64,000 bases of DNA from Pseudoxanthomonas composti (GTDB lineage: Bacteria > Pseudomonadota > Gammaproteobacteria > Xanthomonadales > Xanthomonadaceae), in the NCBI RefSeq assembly GCF_004122095.1, contig NZ_SAWZ01000005.1, forward strand, positions 186,001 to 250,000, in the 5' to 3' direction. The notes beneath the pieces are model-generated. The model did not search any database. It saw only the letters and a list, made by a program, of their open reading frames with translations, and was not told the origin of the DNA. Below, piece after piece: positions 8,944-17,438 of this stretch. The position numbers were made by a program, and so were the translations under genes. Positions within the stretch are counted from its first letter, which is position 1; the number at the start of each line of letters is the position of its first letter.

Positions 8944-9125
8944 GTACGCAACCACGCTGGAGCTACCTGACCGTGGAAGTCAAACCCGGACTGATGGGCG
9001 GTTTCAAGACCGATGTCCTCCAGCACGAGCTCACCAAGCACGGCAGTCTCGGCTGGGAGCTGGTGCAGATGATCGTCAGCAGTCCGCTGGCGCCAGCGGT
9101 GCTGGTGTTCAAGCGACCGCAGTGA
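8940..9125 (+). CDS. DUF4177 family small protein
   Basis: A 61-residue protein of the DUF4177 type: an aromatic first strand ([11 protein letters not shown]), a helix ([20 protein letters not shown]) with the hallmark GWELV, and a final strand ending VLVFKRP. The family is of unknown function. It is the last gene of the coupled SPFH-GNAT-RHH-DUF4177 operon (ATGA overlap with the RHH gene). No terminator was recognised after it. Confidence 0.75.
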   Translation: MSTQPRWSYLTVEVKPGLMGGFKTDVLQHELTKHGSLGWELVQMIVSSPLAPAVLVFKRPQ

Positions 9126-9303
9126 CCGCCGGCGCAGCGGCGTGCGACAGCGCCGCGGCGATCACGCGTGCGCAAGTCGAGATTGTTCGCCGGGCTTGAA
9201 AAGTCCTTGCAGCCAGCATGATTGATTCGAACCTGCGCGTGGCCACAATCGAGAGCCTGCGCCTGCCTGCAGGCGCGTCCTCGACCTCCGCAAGGTGACA
9301 CGC

Positions 9304-9810
9304 ATGCCGCACGCTCCCCAGGCAGGATCCGCCCGCACGCCCACATTCTCGCGTCGCGCCGCGCTGAAGCGGCTCGGCGATGGGGCCACGCCCCTGACCT
9401 ATGCCCTGCTCCGCGCGGTGCTGGGCGTCACCTTGCTGACCCATGGCCTGCCCAAGCTGCTGGGCACCGCGCATGGATCGATGGCCGACCCGATGGCCGG
9501 CTCGATCAACCTGATCGAAAACGTCATGCACCTGCCAGCCGCGCCGCTGCTGGCCTGGCTGGTCACGCTGCTGGAAAGCCTCGGCGGCCTGCTGCTGGCG
9601 CTCGGCCTGGGCACGCGTGCGATTGCCGCCATGTTCGTCGTGGAAATGCTCGGCATCGCCTATGCGCTGGGCCCGACCTGGCCATGGATCGACCGTGGCA
9701 TCGAGTATCCGGTGATCCTGCTCGCCCTGTGCGTGCACCTGACCATGGCCGGCGGCGGGCACTACGCCTTGGACCGCACCCTGCAGGCGCGCACGGCGGC
9801 ACGCGCCTGA
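9304..9810 (+). CDS. DoxX family membrane protein
   Basis: A 168-residue protein with four hydrophobic segments: about residues 32-50 (LLRAVLGVTLLTHGLPKLLG), 80-100, 105-122 and 133-148. The LLRAVLGVTLLTHGLPKL motif and GGLLLALGLGTRAIAA are typical of DoxX/DUF417-like membrane proteins, which are linked to thiol or quinone redox stress without a settled biochemical role. The ATG at 9304 follows AAGGTG at a seven-base distance; a GTG three codons earlier is less likely. It is a single gene. Confidence 0.85.
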   Translation: MPHAPQAGSARTPTFSRRAALKRLGDGATPLTYALLRAVLGVTLLTHGLPKLLGTAHGSMADPMAGSINLIENVMHLPAAPLLAWLVTLLESLGGLLLALGLGTRAIAAMFVVEMLGIAYALGPTWPWIDRGIEYPVILLALCVHLTMAGGGHYALDRTLQARTAARA

Positions 9811-9841
9811 CAGCCCGAACCCCGGCCGCTAAGCTGTGCCC

Positions 9842-10645
9842 ATGCCAGGCCGCGCGTCCCGACTCCACAACACCTCCAGCATCGAGCTGTGGCCGGCACG
9901 GCTGCTGCGAGCGCGCAGCAATGCCGATGCCCGGGTGCTGGCGCGGGCGCACACCGTGCTGCGGCGCAAACGCGATGGCCGCTATGTCGCCGCGGCCTTG
10001 CCGGAGGGCCTGATGGGATTGATGCGCGGCTGGAGTCGCCAGCCCGGCATCGACGAGGCGCTGGACCGGCTGGATGCCATCGGTGCGCGCCAGCCGCGTG
10101 TCCAGGGCTGTTTGCCGTTGCAGGGCCTGGAAAGCCGGCTGGCGCGGCTGGGCCTGGATGCGCGCGACTATGCCCAAGCCTCGGGACTGTCGCTGATCGC
10201 CGAGCCGGCAGAGCTGGCCCTGGCAGGGCTGGACCGCTATCGACGCGCACTGTGGCTGGAGGCCGACGCCGCACGCGCCTGGCGCGCCATGCAGCGCGCC
10301 GCGCGTGAGGCCGGGGTCGGACTCGATGCGATCTCCGGCTACCGCAGCCACGATTACCAGCTCGGCATCTTCGAACGGAAGCTGGCGCGCGGGCAGTCGG
10401 TCGATGCCATCCTCACGGTCAACGCCGCGCCAGGCTTCAGCGAGCACCACAGCGGCCAGGCGCTGGACATCGGCACCCCCGGCGAGCCGCCGGCCGAGGA
10501 GAGCTTCGAGCGCACCGCCGCGTTCGCCTGGCTCACCACGCATGCCGATGCCTTCGGCTTCCACATGAGCTACCCGCGCGACAACCCGCACGGCATCGTC
10601 TACGAGCCCTGGCACTGGTGCCACCGGAATCTGCGGAACGATTGA
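9842..10645 (+). CDS. M15 family D-alanyl-D-alanine carboxypeptidase (VanY-like)
   Basis: A protein of about 267 residues. The C-terminal half is a zinc peptidase of family M15B: ISGYRSHDYQLGIFERK, then SEHHSGQALDIG with the zinc His and Asp, and EPWHW with the third zinc His. These enzymes trim D-Ala from peptidoglycan stem peptides. The N-terminal 130 residues have no recognised domain. No signal peptide is obvious, so location is uncertain. The start is weakly supported: ATG 9842 lacks a good ribosome site and GTG 9836 is an alternative. Confidence 0.85.
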   Translation: MPGRASRLHNTSSIELWPARLLRARSNADARVLARAHTVLRRKRDGRYVAAALPEGLMGLMRGWSRQPGIDEALDRLDAIGARQPRVQGCLPLQGLESRLARLGLDARDYAQASGLSLIAEPAELALAGLDRYRRALWLEADAARAWRAMQRAAREAGVGLDAISGYRSHDYQLGIFERKLARGQSVDAILTVNAAPGFSEHHSGQALDIGTPGEPPAEESFERTAAFAWLTTHADAFGFHMSYPRDNPHGIVYEPWHWCHRNLRND

Positions 10646-10692
10646 ATCGATCGCGAGCCTGTTGGGCCCCGCCCGCCTGAGGACGCATCGCG

Positions 10693-11280
10693 ATGGTGGA
10701 TGGAAGACCGCCACCCACCCTACGGCGTAGGGTGGACAACGCGAAGCTTGTCCACCGTCGCGCCTTGGGCCTCAAAACCCGGTGCGGCTCCAGATGCATG
10801 CCGTTTATCCGGCCCCCCGGTTCGCCCCCGCGCCCACGGACGCGGCGCGATGGTGGATGGAACAGCGCCATCCACCCTACGGCATAGGGTGGACCACGCG
10901 AAGCTTGTCCACCATGGCGCCCCGGAGCTGGAAAGCTCGGCGCGGGTCCGGATGCAAGCCGTTTATGCGCCCCTCTGTGAGCCCCAGTCGCCTGAGGACG
11001 CGGCGCGATGGTGGATGGAACAGCGCCATCCACCCTACAGCGTAGGGTGGACAACGCGAAGCTTGTCCACCATGGCACCCCGGGGCTGGAAAGCCCGGCG
11101 CGGGTCCGGACGCATGCCGTTTATCCGCTCCCCCTGTGCCCCCGACCGCCTGCGGACGCGACGCGATGGTGGATGGAACAGCGCCATCCACCCTACGGCG
11201 TAGGGTGGACAACGCGAAGCTTGTCCACCCTGGCGCCGGGGATGGAGGCCCGGTGTGGCTCCCGATGCATGCCATGACCC
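10693..11280. repeat. 158-bp tandem repeat array, four copies
   Basis: Copies begin with ATGGTGGATGGAA at 10693, 10850, 11008 and 11166 (periods 157, 158, 158). Each unit holds two hairpins, GGTGGATGG/CCATCCACC and GGTGGACA/TGTCCACC, and then a less conserved GC-rich stretch with GCCGTTTAT. The fourth copy is incomplete. The array fills most of the gene-free stretch 10646-11448. It shares the GTAGGGTGGA hairpin core with the array at 43622. Open frames running through it are products of the repeat. Confidence 0.95.
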
Positions 11281-11448
11281 GCTCAGGGGCGCGACTGCAT
11301 CGGCTCTGCAAGCCGGCGCACGCCGCCGGGACGAACCAGGCCACGCTGCTCATGGTGCCGCCGGCCTGCCTGTGCCCCCACCGTCAGCCTGCAGGCCAGG
11401 CAAGCTCGACCGGAACCGGCAAGCACAATGCAATCTCTTGCGCCGACC

Positions 11449-11814
11449 TCATCGGCGCACGGCGTCGATCGCCCACAACAGCCAGGCCAGCATCATGGTC
11501 ACCCCGCCGACGGGCGCGGCGCGGGTGCTGAAGCCGCCCAGCGCCCCGGCCACCAGGCTGCCGGAGAACAGCAGCGTGCCGATCAGCAACCCGTACAGGG
11601 CGACACGGCCCAGCGCCCTCAACCCGCCGCCGGATAGCGCCGCCAAGGCGATGCCGTGGCCGAAGGCATACAGCGCCGCGCTGTGCAGGTTGGCCTGCGC
11701 GGGCCCCTGGGCGCCGTGGGCCGCGTAGGCGGCCAGGCCGATGGCGGCGGCGGCCAGCAGGCCGCCACAGCAACCGAGCAATGACGGGCGACGCTGGCGT
11801 CGATCCTGGAACAT
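11449..11814 (-). CDS. DUF423 family small membrane protein
   Basis: A 121-residue protein with four hydrophobic segments and the family hallmarks AAYAAHGAQG near residue 30, ALYAFGHGIALAAL, LLIGTLLFSGSL and the end VGGVTMMLAWLLWAIDAVR. DUF423 (YgdD/TMEM256-like) has no assigned function. The ATG at 11814 has GGGAGA upstream; a longer frame upstream has no membrane or family features. Starts and stops leave a long gap to the repeat array. Confidence 0.88.
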   Translation of the reverse strand: MFQDRRQRRPSLLGCCGGLLAAAAIGLAAYAAHGAQGPAQANLHSAALYAFGHGIALAALSGGGLRALGRVALYGLLIGTLLFSGSLVAGALGGFSTRAAPVGGVTMMLAWLLWAIDAVRR

Positions 11815-11944
11815 CTTCTTCTCCCGATTCCTGCGCTGGCGGCCGCGCCCGATGCGCACCCACCACGCCGTTGCGACGTCGCCGGGCCTGCTGCCGACCG
11901 CGCGTCTGGCGAGTACATGACCAGGCGAGCTTTCGCTGCCCCGT

Positions 11945-11982
11945 AACGACAACGCGCCGCTCGGAGGCGGCGCGTTGTCGTT
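11945..11982. terminator. Strong hairpin after the SRPBCC-like gene
   Basis: Perfect 16-bp arms (AACGACAACGCGCCGC and its complement) enclose a six-base loop. It lies 32 bases beyond the stop of the minus-strand gene at 12015 and ahead of the DUF423 gene. There is no long T run, so it may be a Rho-independent terminator of weak type or an mRNA end-protecting hairpin. Confidence 0.7.
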
Positions 11983-12014
11983 GATGCCGGCTCACCCCAG
12001 GCGGGGCTGACCGC

Positions 12015-13229
12015 TTACTTCTTCTGGGTGGCCACGGCAGCCGCCTGGGCGGCTGCGTTCGGGTCCTTGATCTGCCAGAACAGATCGTAGGAGCCATCCT
12101 CGGAGGACATCTTCTCCACGCCGCCGTTCCAGACGTCGTACGGACGCTCGGTCACGTCGTAGCCATTGGTCAGCGCCCAGGCGCGCATCGCGTTGCGCAT
12201 GGCGTCCAGCTCGGCCATGTAGCCGGTGTAGTGGGCGTTGGCGGCCTGGTGCGGCTGGGTGTGGACGTAGGTCACCGGGGTGCCATCGACATTGACCTTC
12301 AGCTCGCCCGCCGGAGCGGCGGCATCGGCTGCCGGTGCGGCAGGCGCGGCGGCGGTGGCGTCGTCCTTCTTGTCGTCGGCCTTGGGCGCGTTGCCCTTCT
12401 TGCGGACCGGCTGGGCCACGTCGAAGGCATAGCGCTCGGCGCCGAAGTCGGTGGTGATGATGCGCAGCGGACCGGCCGGCTCCAGGCCGTTCTTGTCCAT
12501 CACGCGCTTGATCCACTCCTGGTTGTCCTGGATGGACTTCTTGATGGCGTCGTTGTTGCGCTCGATGTTGCCGGCGTTGACCACCAGCAGGTTCTCGGCC
12601 GGCACGTCGGCGATCTTCAGATCGACCAGCTTGCTGCCTTCGGTGCGGTAGTCGAAGTTCGGGATGCTGGCCAGGTTGGTGGTCAGCTTGCCCAGGCTCG
12701 ACTTCAGGCTGTCGCCGACCTGGCTGCTCAGGTACATGCCGGTGAAGCGGCCGAACAGATTCCAGCCGTACTCCACGTCATAGATGGCGCTGATGCGGAC
12801 GTTGCGGTTGCCCTTGCCCGTGGGGGTCAGGTTGAAGGTCGCCGACTTGTTGGTGCCCTGGGTCCCGTCCTGGATCGCGTAGACCACCTTGGAGGCGCCG
12901 CCGCTCGCCGGCGGCTCGGCCGAGACGATTTCCCAGCTGCCATTCTTCCAGGACGGACGCAGGTCCGAGGAGAAGGTCACCTTGGCGCCCTGGCCGGAGT
13001 TGCCAGCCGTGCCGCCGGAGTACTGCAGCTCGGACGGGTTGTTCGGAATCAGCGAGTTCCAGTCCTTCAAACGACGCACGTTGCTGACCGTATCGTAGAC
13101 GATGGTCATCTTGCGGTTGGTCTCGACGCTCTCTTCCAGATGACGCTTTGACGGCAGCACCAGCGCGACTATCAGAAACAGCGCCACAACCAGCGCCAGT
13201 GCAATCAAGAACTCGATCAAACGGGTCAT
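12015..13229 (-). CDS. Membrane-anchored SRPBCC-like protein
   Basis: A 404-residue protein. One N-terminal membrane segment (residues 5-27, LIEFLIALALVVALFLIVAL) precedes a START/SRPBCC-like domain (HLEESVETNRKMTIVYDTVSNVRRLKDW, the usual opening of polyketide-cyclase-like proteins). A second part at about 210-400 has the look of a GyrI-like/effector-binding domain and is interrupted by an Ala/Asp/Lys-rich low-complexity linker near residue 290. It probably faces the periplasm and binds a small hydrophobic ligand (inference). Expressed alone, with a strong hairpin behind it. Confidence 0.7.
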   Translation of the reverse strand: MTRLIEFLIALALVVALFLIVALVLPSKRHLEESVETNRKMTIVYDTVSNVRRLKDWNSLIPNNPSELQYSGGTAGNSGQGAKVTFSSDLRPSWKNGSWEIVSAEPPASGGASKVVYAIQDGTQGTNKSATFNLTPTGKGNRNVRISAIYDVEYGWNLFGRFTGMYLSSQVGDSLKSSLGKLTTNLASIPNFDYRTEGSKLVDLKIADVPAENLLVVNAGNIERNNDAIKKSIQDNQEWIKRVMDKNGLEPAGPLRIITTDFGAERYAFDVAQPVRKKGNAPKADDKKDDATAAAPAAPAADAAAPAGELKVNVDGTPVTYVHTQPHQAANAHYTGYMAELDAMRNAMRAWALTNGYDVTERPYDVWNGGVEKMSSEDGSYDLFWQIKDPNAAAQAAAVATQKK

Positions 13230-13535
13230 TCAGGAGTCTCCGGGGCCGGTGCCAGGCCAGATGAAAAAGCGGGGAAACCCGAATCCTAACAGGCTTGCAC
13301 GGCAACGGTCAGCCTGTTTTCACCCGCATTTCCGTGCCGGAAGCGACCGATTTCTCCGGACCCTCACGCTGCGCATGCCGACGTAACGAATCGCTAACCA
13401 TTTCACGCCAGGCGCGCATCTAAATCGAATCAATTGCTGGTGAAACCGACCTGACCGGTTTGTGCATGTCGGCCCCGCGCTCCATCGGCCCTGTCTTGCG
13501 CATTGCTGGTTGGCGGCACAGCCATGCAAGTGCTA

Positions 13536-13601
13536 TGGGAGCCGGTTCATCGGCGATGAGGCTTGCCCGGGAGAGCCCATTCGCCGATGAATCGGTTCCC
13601 A
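13536..13601. repeat. REP-like inverted repeat, second type
   Basis: Arms TGGGAGCCGGTTCATCGGCG and its near-complement TCGCCGATGAATCGGTTCCC enclose a short centre. It follows the plan of the REP at 2398 with a different arm sequence, and lies in the 555-base gene-free gap 13230-13784 next to the duplicated fragment. Confidence 0.8.
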
Positions 13602-13606
13602 CAACC

Positions 13607-13703
13607 CGCTGCGACGGGCCGGGCATCCTGCCGTCAGACCAGTTGCAGCTCGAAGGCCTTCAGCACCGCCCGGGTGCGGTCGCGCACGCCGAGCTTGGAC
13701 AGG
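13607..13703 (-). pseudogene. Duplicated 3' fragment of the response regulator gene
   Basis: These 97 bases are identical to 13758-13854, the last about 70 coding bases of the response regulator gene plus its downstream flank. The offset is 151 bases. Between the copies is a hairpin-forming spacer (GGCGCCAC/GTGGCGCC with inner GCGAGG/CCTCGC). The copy starts nothing and is a non-functional remnant. Confidence 0.9.
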
Positions 13704-13784
13704 GTGAGGCGCCACGGCATGCGAGGCACTGCCTCGCGTGGCGCCGAACGCCCGTCGCGCTGCGACGGGCCGGGCATCCTGCCG

Positions 13785-14426
13785 TCAGACCAGTTGCAGC
13801 TCGAAGGCCTTCAGCACCGCCCGGGTGCGGTCGCGCACGCCGAGCTTGGACAGGATGTTGGAGACGTGGTTCTTGATGGTGCCCTCGGCCACGCCCAGGG
13901 AGTTGGCGATCTCCTTGTTGGAGAAGCCCGAGGCCATCAAGCGCAGGATCTCGGTCTCCCGGTCGGTCAGCGGGTCGGGCCGGTCCAGGCTGGTGAACTC
14001 GTTGCGCATCTGCTCCAGCCCGGTCAGCAGGCGCTGGGTCACCGCCGGCTGCACCAGCGAGCCGCCATCGGCCACGGTGCGGATGGCGCCGACCAGCTGC
14101 TCCAGCGAGACGTCCTTGAGCAGGTAGCCCTTGGCTCCGGCCTTCAGCCCGGCCAGCACCAGCTGGTCGTCGTCGAAGGTGGTCAGGATGATGCTCGGCG
14201 GCAGCTGGCCCAGCCGCGCCAGGGCCTGCAGGGCCTCCAGCCCGGACATGGCCGGCATGCGCATGTCCATCAGCACCACGTCCGGCTTGAGCTGGGGGAT
14301 CAGCTCCACCGCCTGGCGGCCGTCGGCGGCCTCGCCGACCACCTCGATGCCATCGTCCAGCGCCAGCAGCGAGCGGATTCCCTGCCGCACCAGGTTCTGG
14401 TCGTCGACCAAACAGACTCGGATCAT
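13785..14426 (-). CDS. NarL/LuxR-type response regulator
   Basis: A 213-residue regulator. The receiver domain (residues 1-120) has the acidic pair DD at 8-9, the phosphorylation site D54 in VVLMDMRMP, and the conserved Lys in YLLKDVS. The LuxR-type HTH follows at about 150-210 (LTDRETEILRLMASGFSNKEIA, then GTIKNHVSNILSKLG). It overlaps the histidine kinase gene by four bases (ATGA) and is surely its partner. The arrangement resembles DesK/DesR and LiaS/LiaR pairs, but the signal is unknown. The 3' end of the gene is duplicated downstream. Confidence 0.93.
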   Translation of the reverse strand: MIRVCLVDDQNLVRQGIRSLLALDDGIEVVGEAADGRQAVELIPQLKPDVVLMDMRMPAMSGLEALQALARLGQLPPSIILTTFDDDQLVLAGLKAGAKGYLLKDVSLEQLVGAIRTVADGGSLVQPAVTQRLLTGLEQMRNEFTSLDRPDPLTDRETEILRLMASGFSNKEIANSLGVAEGTIKNHVSNILSKLGVRDRTRAVLKAFELQLV

Positions 14427-15664
14427 GCTGCGTCTCCGGCAGATGTGAGTGAGGAAGCCGCCCGGCCGGGGGCCGGCAGCGGGGTGACCACCAGCGGGTC
14501 CTTGGACTCTACCGGCAGGCGCAGGTGCAGGGCGAAGCCCTTGCCCGGCGCGGTATCGATCTGCATCTGGCCGCCATGCTGGCGCAGGCGCTCGCGCATG
14601 CCGCGCAGGCCGTTGCCGGCCAGCACCTCCTCGCTGCCGCGGCCGTCGTCGCGGGCCTGGATCAGCATGTCAGGGCCCTCGCGGCGGCAGGACAGCCACA
14701 GGTTGCCTGCCCCGGCGTGGCGGACGGCATTGGTGATGATTTCCTGGGCGCAGCGCAGCAGCACGTGGGCGCGTTCAGGGTCCTCCAGGGTCAGCGGCTG
14801 GTCCAGGTCCAGGTGGATCCGCAGCGAGGGCACCTGCTCGGCCAACGGCAGCAGCGCCGCGCCCAGGTCGATGGCATCGGACTGGCGCAAATGGCTGACC
14901 GCCTCGCGCACATCGGTCAGCAGCAGCCGCGCCAGGCTGTGGGCCTGGCGGACATGTTCCTGCGCCCGCCCCTCGGTGACGTGGCTGGCCACTTCCAGGT
15001 TCAGGCTCAGCGCGGTCAGGTGGTGGCCGAGCAGATCGTGCAGCTCGCGGGAGATGCGCGTGCGCTCGTTGACCCGTGCGCTTTCGGCCAGCAGCACGCG
15101 GGTGGCGCGCAGCTCGGCGTTGAGCCGGCGCTGCTCGTCGCGCGCCTGCGCCTGCTGCCGGGCGACGAAGGCGGTCAGCAGCACGAAGGCGGCAAAGCCC
15201 ACGTAAAAGGAGGACTGGAACACCGACTCCCAGAAATTGAAGTCGTCCCGCGCCATGAACGAGGGCACCAGCGGCACGTGCGCGAACATCAGCCACAGCA
15301 CGGCCTGGCGCAGGTCCAGCAGCCAGGGCAACACCCCCGCCAGCACCGCCAGCAGCAGCGCGCCCAGGCCGGTGGAGGTGTAGTACCCCACGGCCACCGC
15401 CGAGGCGATCAGCACCACCAGCAGCGCCAGGTTGGCCGCCGACAGGCGTCGCGGGCGGTCGTTGAGGGTGCGCGTGGCCAGCCAGTAGGCGGCACCGAAG
15501 GCCAGGTAGGCCAGCAGCGACATCGGCACGTTCAGGCCGGCGCCCTCGGCCCCGCGCGAGGGCGGCAGGAACCACACGTTCAGCACGATCGGAATGCCCA
15601 CCAGCGCCCAGGTGTACAGGCCGGCGGCACGCAACAGGCGGATATGGCTGATGGCTCCCAACAT
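14423..15664 (-). CDS. HisKA_3-type sensor histidine kinase
   Basis: A 413-residue kinase. Residues 15-165 form five or six membrane segments with no large periplasmic loop, which suggests an intramembrane sensor. The dimerisation helix carries the phospho-accepting H209 in SRELHDLLGHHLTALSLNLE (HDLLGHHLT). The ATPase domain shows EIITNAVRHAGA (N box) and DDGRGSEEVLAGNGLRGMRERL (G boxes). The kinase controls the overlapping response regulator downstream on the same strand. The promoter must lie close to the repeat-rich gap at 15670-15920. Confidence 0.93.
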   Translation of the reverse strand: MLGAISHIRLLRAAGLYTWALVGIPIVLNVWFLPPSRGAEGAGLNVPMSLLAYLAFGAAYWLATRTLNDRPRRLSAANLALLVVLIASAVAVGYYTSTGLGALLLAVLAGVLPWLLDLRQAVLWLMFAHVPLVPSFMARDDFNFWESVFQSSFYVGFAAFVLLTAFVARQQAQARDEQRRLNAELRATRVLLAESARVNERTRISRELHDLLGHHLTALSLNLEVASHVTEGRAQEHVRQAHSLARLLLTDVREAVSHLRQSDAIDLGAALLPLAEQVPSLRIHLDLDQPLTLEDPERAHVLLRCAQEIITNAVRHAGAGNLWLSCRREGPDMLIQARDDGRGSEEVLAGNGLRGMRERLRQHGGQMQIDTAPGKGFALHLRLPVESKDPLVVTPLPAPGRAASSLTSAGDAA

Positions 15665-15680
15665 CCCGGCATCTTAGGGG

Positions 15681-15778
15681 CAGGAGCGAGTGGATAGGAA
15701 CGAGAAACGAGTGATGGGGACGAGAGCCGGGTAAGCGCCCCTACTCGTTCCTCGTTCCTCCGCACTCGTTCCTCTCCA
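15681..15778. repeat. GAACGAG-type long inverted repeat, copy 3
   Basis: Left arm AGGAACGAGAAACGAGTGA and right arm ACTCGTTCCTCGTTCCTCCG with a further CACTCGTTCCTC. It lies 17 bases before the kinase start, in the space between divergent genes, and is followed 35 bases later by copy 4. Confidence 0.8.
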
Positions 15779-15812
15779 CAGCCGGACACAGATGGCCGGG
15801 CTTCCTGGGATG

Positions 15813-15916
15813 CAGGAACGAGGGGAGAGGAACGAGAAACGAGCGGGAGCGCTCGCCGGGGCCGGCCGCCCCTCGGCTGCATCACTCGTTCCTCGTTCCT
15901 CCGCACTCGTTCCTCT
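15813..15916. repeat. GAACGAG-type long inverted repeat, copy 4
   Basis: Same plan as copy 3: left arm AGGAACGAGGGGAGAGGAAC with GAAACGAG, GC-rich loop of about 45 bases, right arm CACTCGTTCCTCGTTCCTCC. Both copies sit between the kinase gene and the GNAT-min operon. Confidence 0.8.
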
Positions 15917-16013
15917 GGCCCGATGCTCACTCCGCGCTCCCCGCTCTCCCTGGCGTGCGATAATCCCGCCGTGGGTCCCTGGCAGGACCGCTTTCGTTCC
16001 CCCCGGAGTGTGT

Positions 16014-16610
16014 ATGTCGATCGTCATCCGCGACGTGCGCGAGCACGAGCTGGATTCCGTCCTGGCCCTCAACAACAATGCTGGCCTGGCGATCCTGCCG
16101 CTGGACGCGGCCCGGGTGCACCACTTCTACGAACACGCCGAATACTTCCGCGTCGCCGAGCGCGACGGCAACCTGTCCGGCTTTCTGGTGGGCTTCGGCT
16201 CCGGCAGTGGCCATGACAGCAGCAACTTCGCCTGGTTCGCCGAGCGCAACCCCAGCTTCTTCTACATCGACCGCATCGTGGTGGCCAGCCGCCGCCGCGG
16301 CGGCGGCGTCGGCCGCGCGTTCTACGCCGATGTGCAAAGCTACGCCGAACTGCGTTTCCCCCAATTGGCGTGCGAGGTCTTCCTGGACCACGGCGCCGAC
16401 CCCGCCCTGCTGTTCCATGGCAGCTTCGGCTTCAAGGAAGTCGGGCAGCACGTGATGCCGGACGTCCACGTCCGCGCCAGCATGTTGATGAAGGAGCTGT
16501 GCAGCTACCCTTGGGTGCGCGATACCTACGGCGGCGTGCTTCCCGACCTGCCCTGGACACGCGAACGCAAGGCGGCCAGCCTGCACAGTGAGAGGCCAAC
16601 CGGTACATGA
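16014..16610 (+). CDS. GNAT family N-acetyltransferase
   Basis: A 198-residue acetyltransferase. The acetyl-CoA loop is ASRRRGGGVGRAFYADV (R-R-G-G-G-V-G), after the strand FFYIDRIVV, and the C-terminal HGSFGFKEVGQ motif is typical. The N-terminal LALNNNAGLAILPLDAARVHHFY resembles a known GNAT subgroup of unknown substrate. ATG 16014 has CGGAG seven bases upstream. Its stop overlaps the minC start (ATGA), so it heads the min operon. Confidence 0.85.
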   Translation: MSIVIRDVREHELDSVLALNNNAGLAILPLDAARVHHFYEHAEYFRVAERDGNLSGFLVGFGSGSGHDSSNFAWFAERNPSFFYIDRIVVASRRRGGGVGRAFYADVQSYAELRFPQLACEVFLDHGADPALLFHGSFGFKEVGQHVMPDVHVRASMLMKELCSYPWVRDTYGGVLPDLPWTRERKAASLHSERPTGT

Positions 16611-17359
16611 GTGCAACGACCCTGAGCGCCAGCTACGAGCAGGCCGGAGAACTGAAGATCGGCCAGGTCGGCATCGCCAACCTGCGGATCCGGACCCTGG
16701 ACGTGGAGGCGCTGGTGCGCGAGATGCGCGAGCGCGTGGAGCGCGCACCCAAGCTGTTCGGTCGCGCCGCGGTCATCATCGATTTCGGCGGCCTGACCCA
16801 GGCCCCGGACCTTGCCACCGCCCGTAGCCTGATCGACGGCCTGCGCGCCGCCGGCGTGCTGCCCTGCGCCCTGGCCTACGGCACCCGTGAGATCGAGGAA
16901 CTGTCCGAACAGCTCGGCCTGCCGCTGCTGGCCAAGTTCCGCGAGCAGTACCAGCGCGTGGAGGCGGCAGCGCCCGCCCCGGCCCCGGCGCCGCCACCGC
17001 GCGCCCCGGAGCCGCCGCGCGCGGCCGGCATGCCGGGCATGATCCAGAAGACCCCGGTGCGGTCGGGCCAGCAGCTCTATGCCGAGCAGCGCGACCTGAC
17101 CGTGCTGACCACCGTCGGCGCTGGCGCCGAGGTCATCTCCGACGGCTCGATCCACATCTACGGCAGCCTGCGCGGCCGTGCCCTGGCAGGCGCCTCGGGC
17201 AATGTCGAGGCGCGCATCTTCTGCCGCGAGTTCCACGCCGAGCTGGTCGCCATCGCCGGCCACTACAAGGTGCTGGACGACATTCCCCGCGACCTGCGCG
17301 GCCGCCCGGTGCAGGTCTGGCTGGACGGCGACCAGCTGATGCTGGCCGCGCTGGACTGA
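16607..17359 (+). CDS. minC: Septum-site determining protein MinC
   Basis: A 250-residue inhibitor of FtsZ polymerisation that keeps division at midcell together with MinD and MinE. The N-terminal domain (to about residue 115) is followed by a Pro/Ala linker and the C-terminal beta-helix domain with DLTVLTTVGAGAEVISDGSIHIYGSLRGRALAGASG, the MinD- and FtsZ-binding face (key run SDGSIHIYGSLRGRALAG). Gene order minC-minD-minE confirms it. Confidence 0.96.
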   Translation: MSATTLSASYEQAGELKIGQVGIANLRIRTLDVEALVREMRERVERAPKLFGRAAVIIDFGGLTQAPDLATARSLIDGLRAAGVLPCALAYGTREIEELSEQLGLPLLAKFREQYQRVEAAAPAPAPAPPPRAPEPPRAAGMPGMIQKTPVRSGQQLYAEQRDLTVLTTVGAGAEVISDGSIHIYGSLRGRALAGASGNVEARIFCREFHAELVAIAGHYKVLDDIPRDLRGRPVQVWLDGDQLMLAALD

Positions 17360-17438
17360 CCAAATGCCCGCCGCGCCCCCCGCGCGGCCCACGCTTCATC
17401 CTGATCCACCGACAAGAACAATATCCAGGAGAACACCA

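Noticed and set aside
10693..11280. CRISPR array
   Set aside because: Units are 158 bp with hairpins and similar spacers, not 25-40 bp repeats with unique spacers; no cas genes.
10533..11531. Several frames across the 158-bp array
   Set aside because: They are translations of the repeat itself; the same peptide recurs in all frames.
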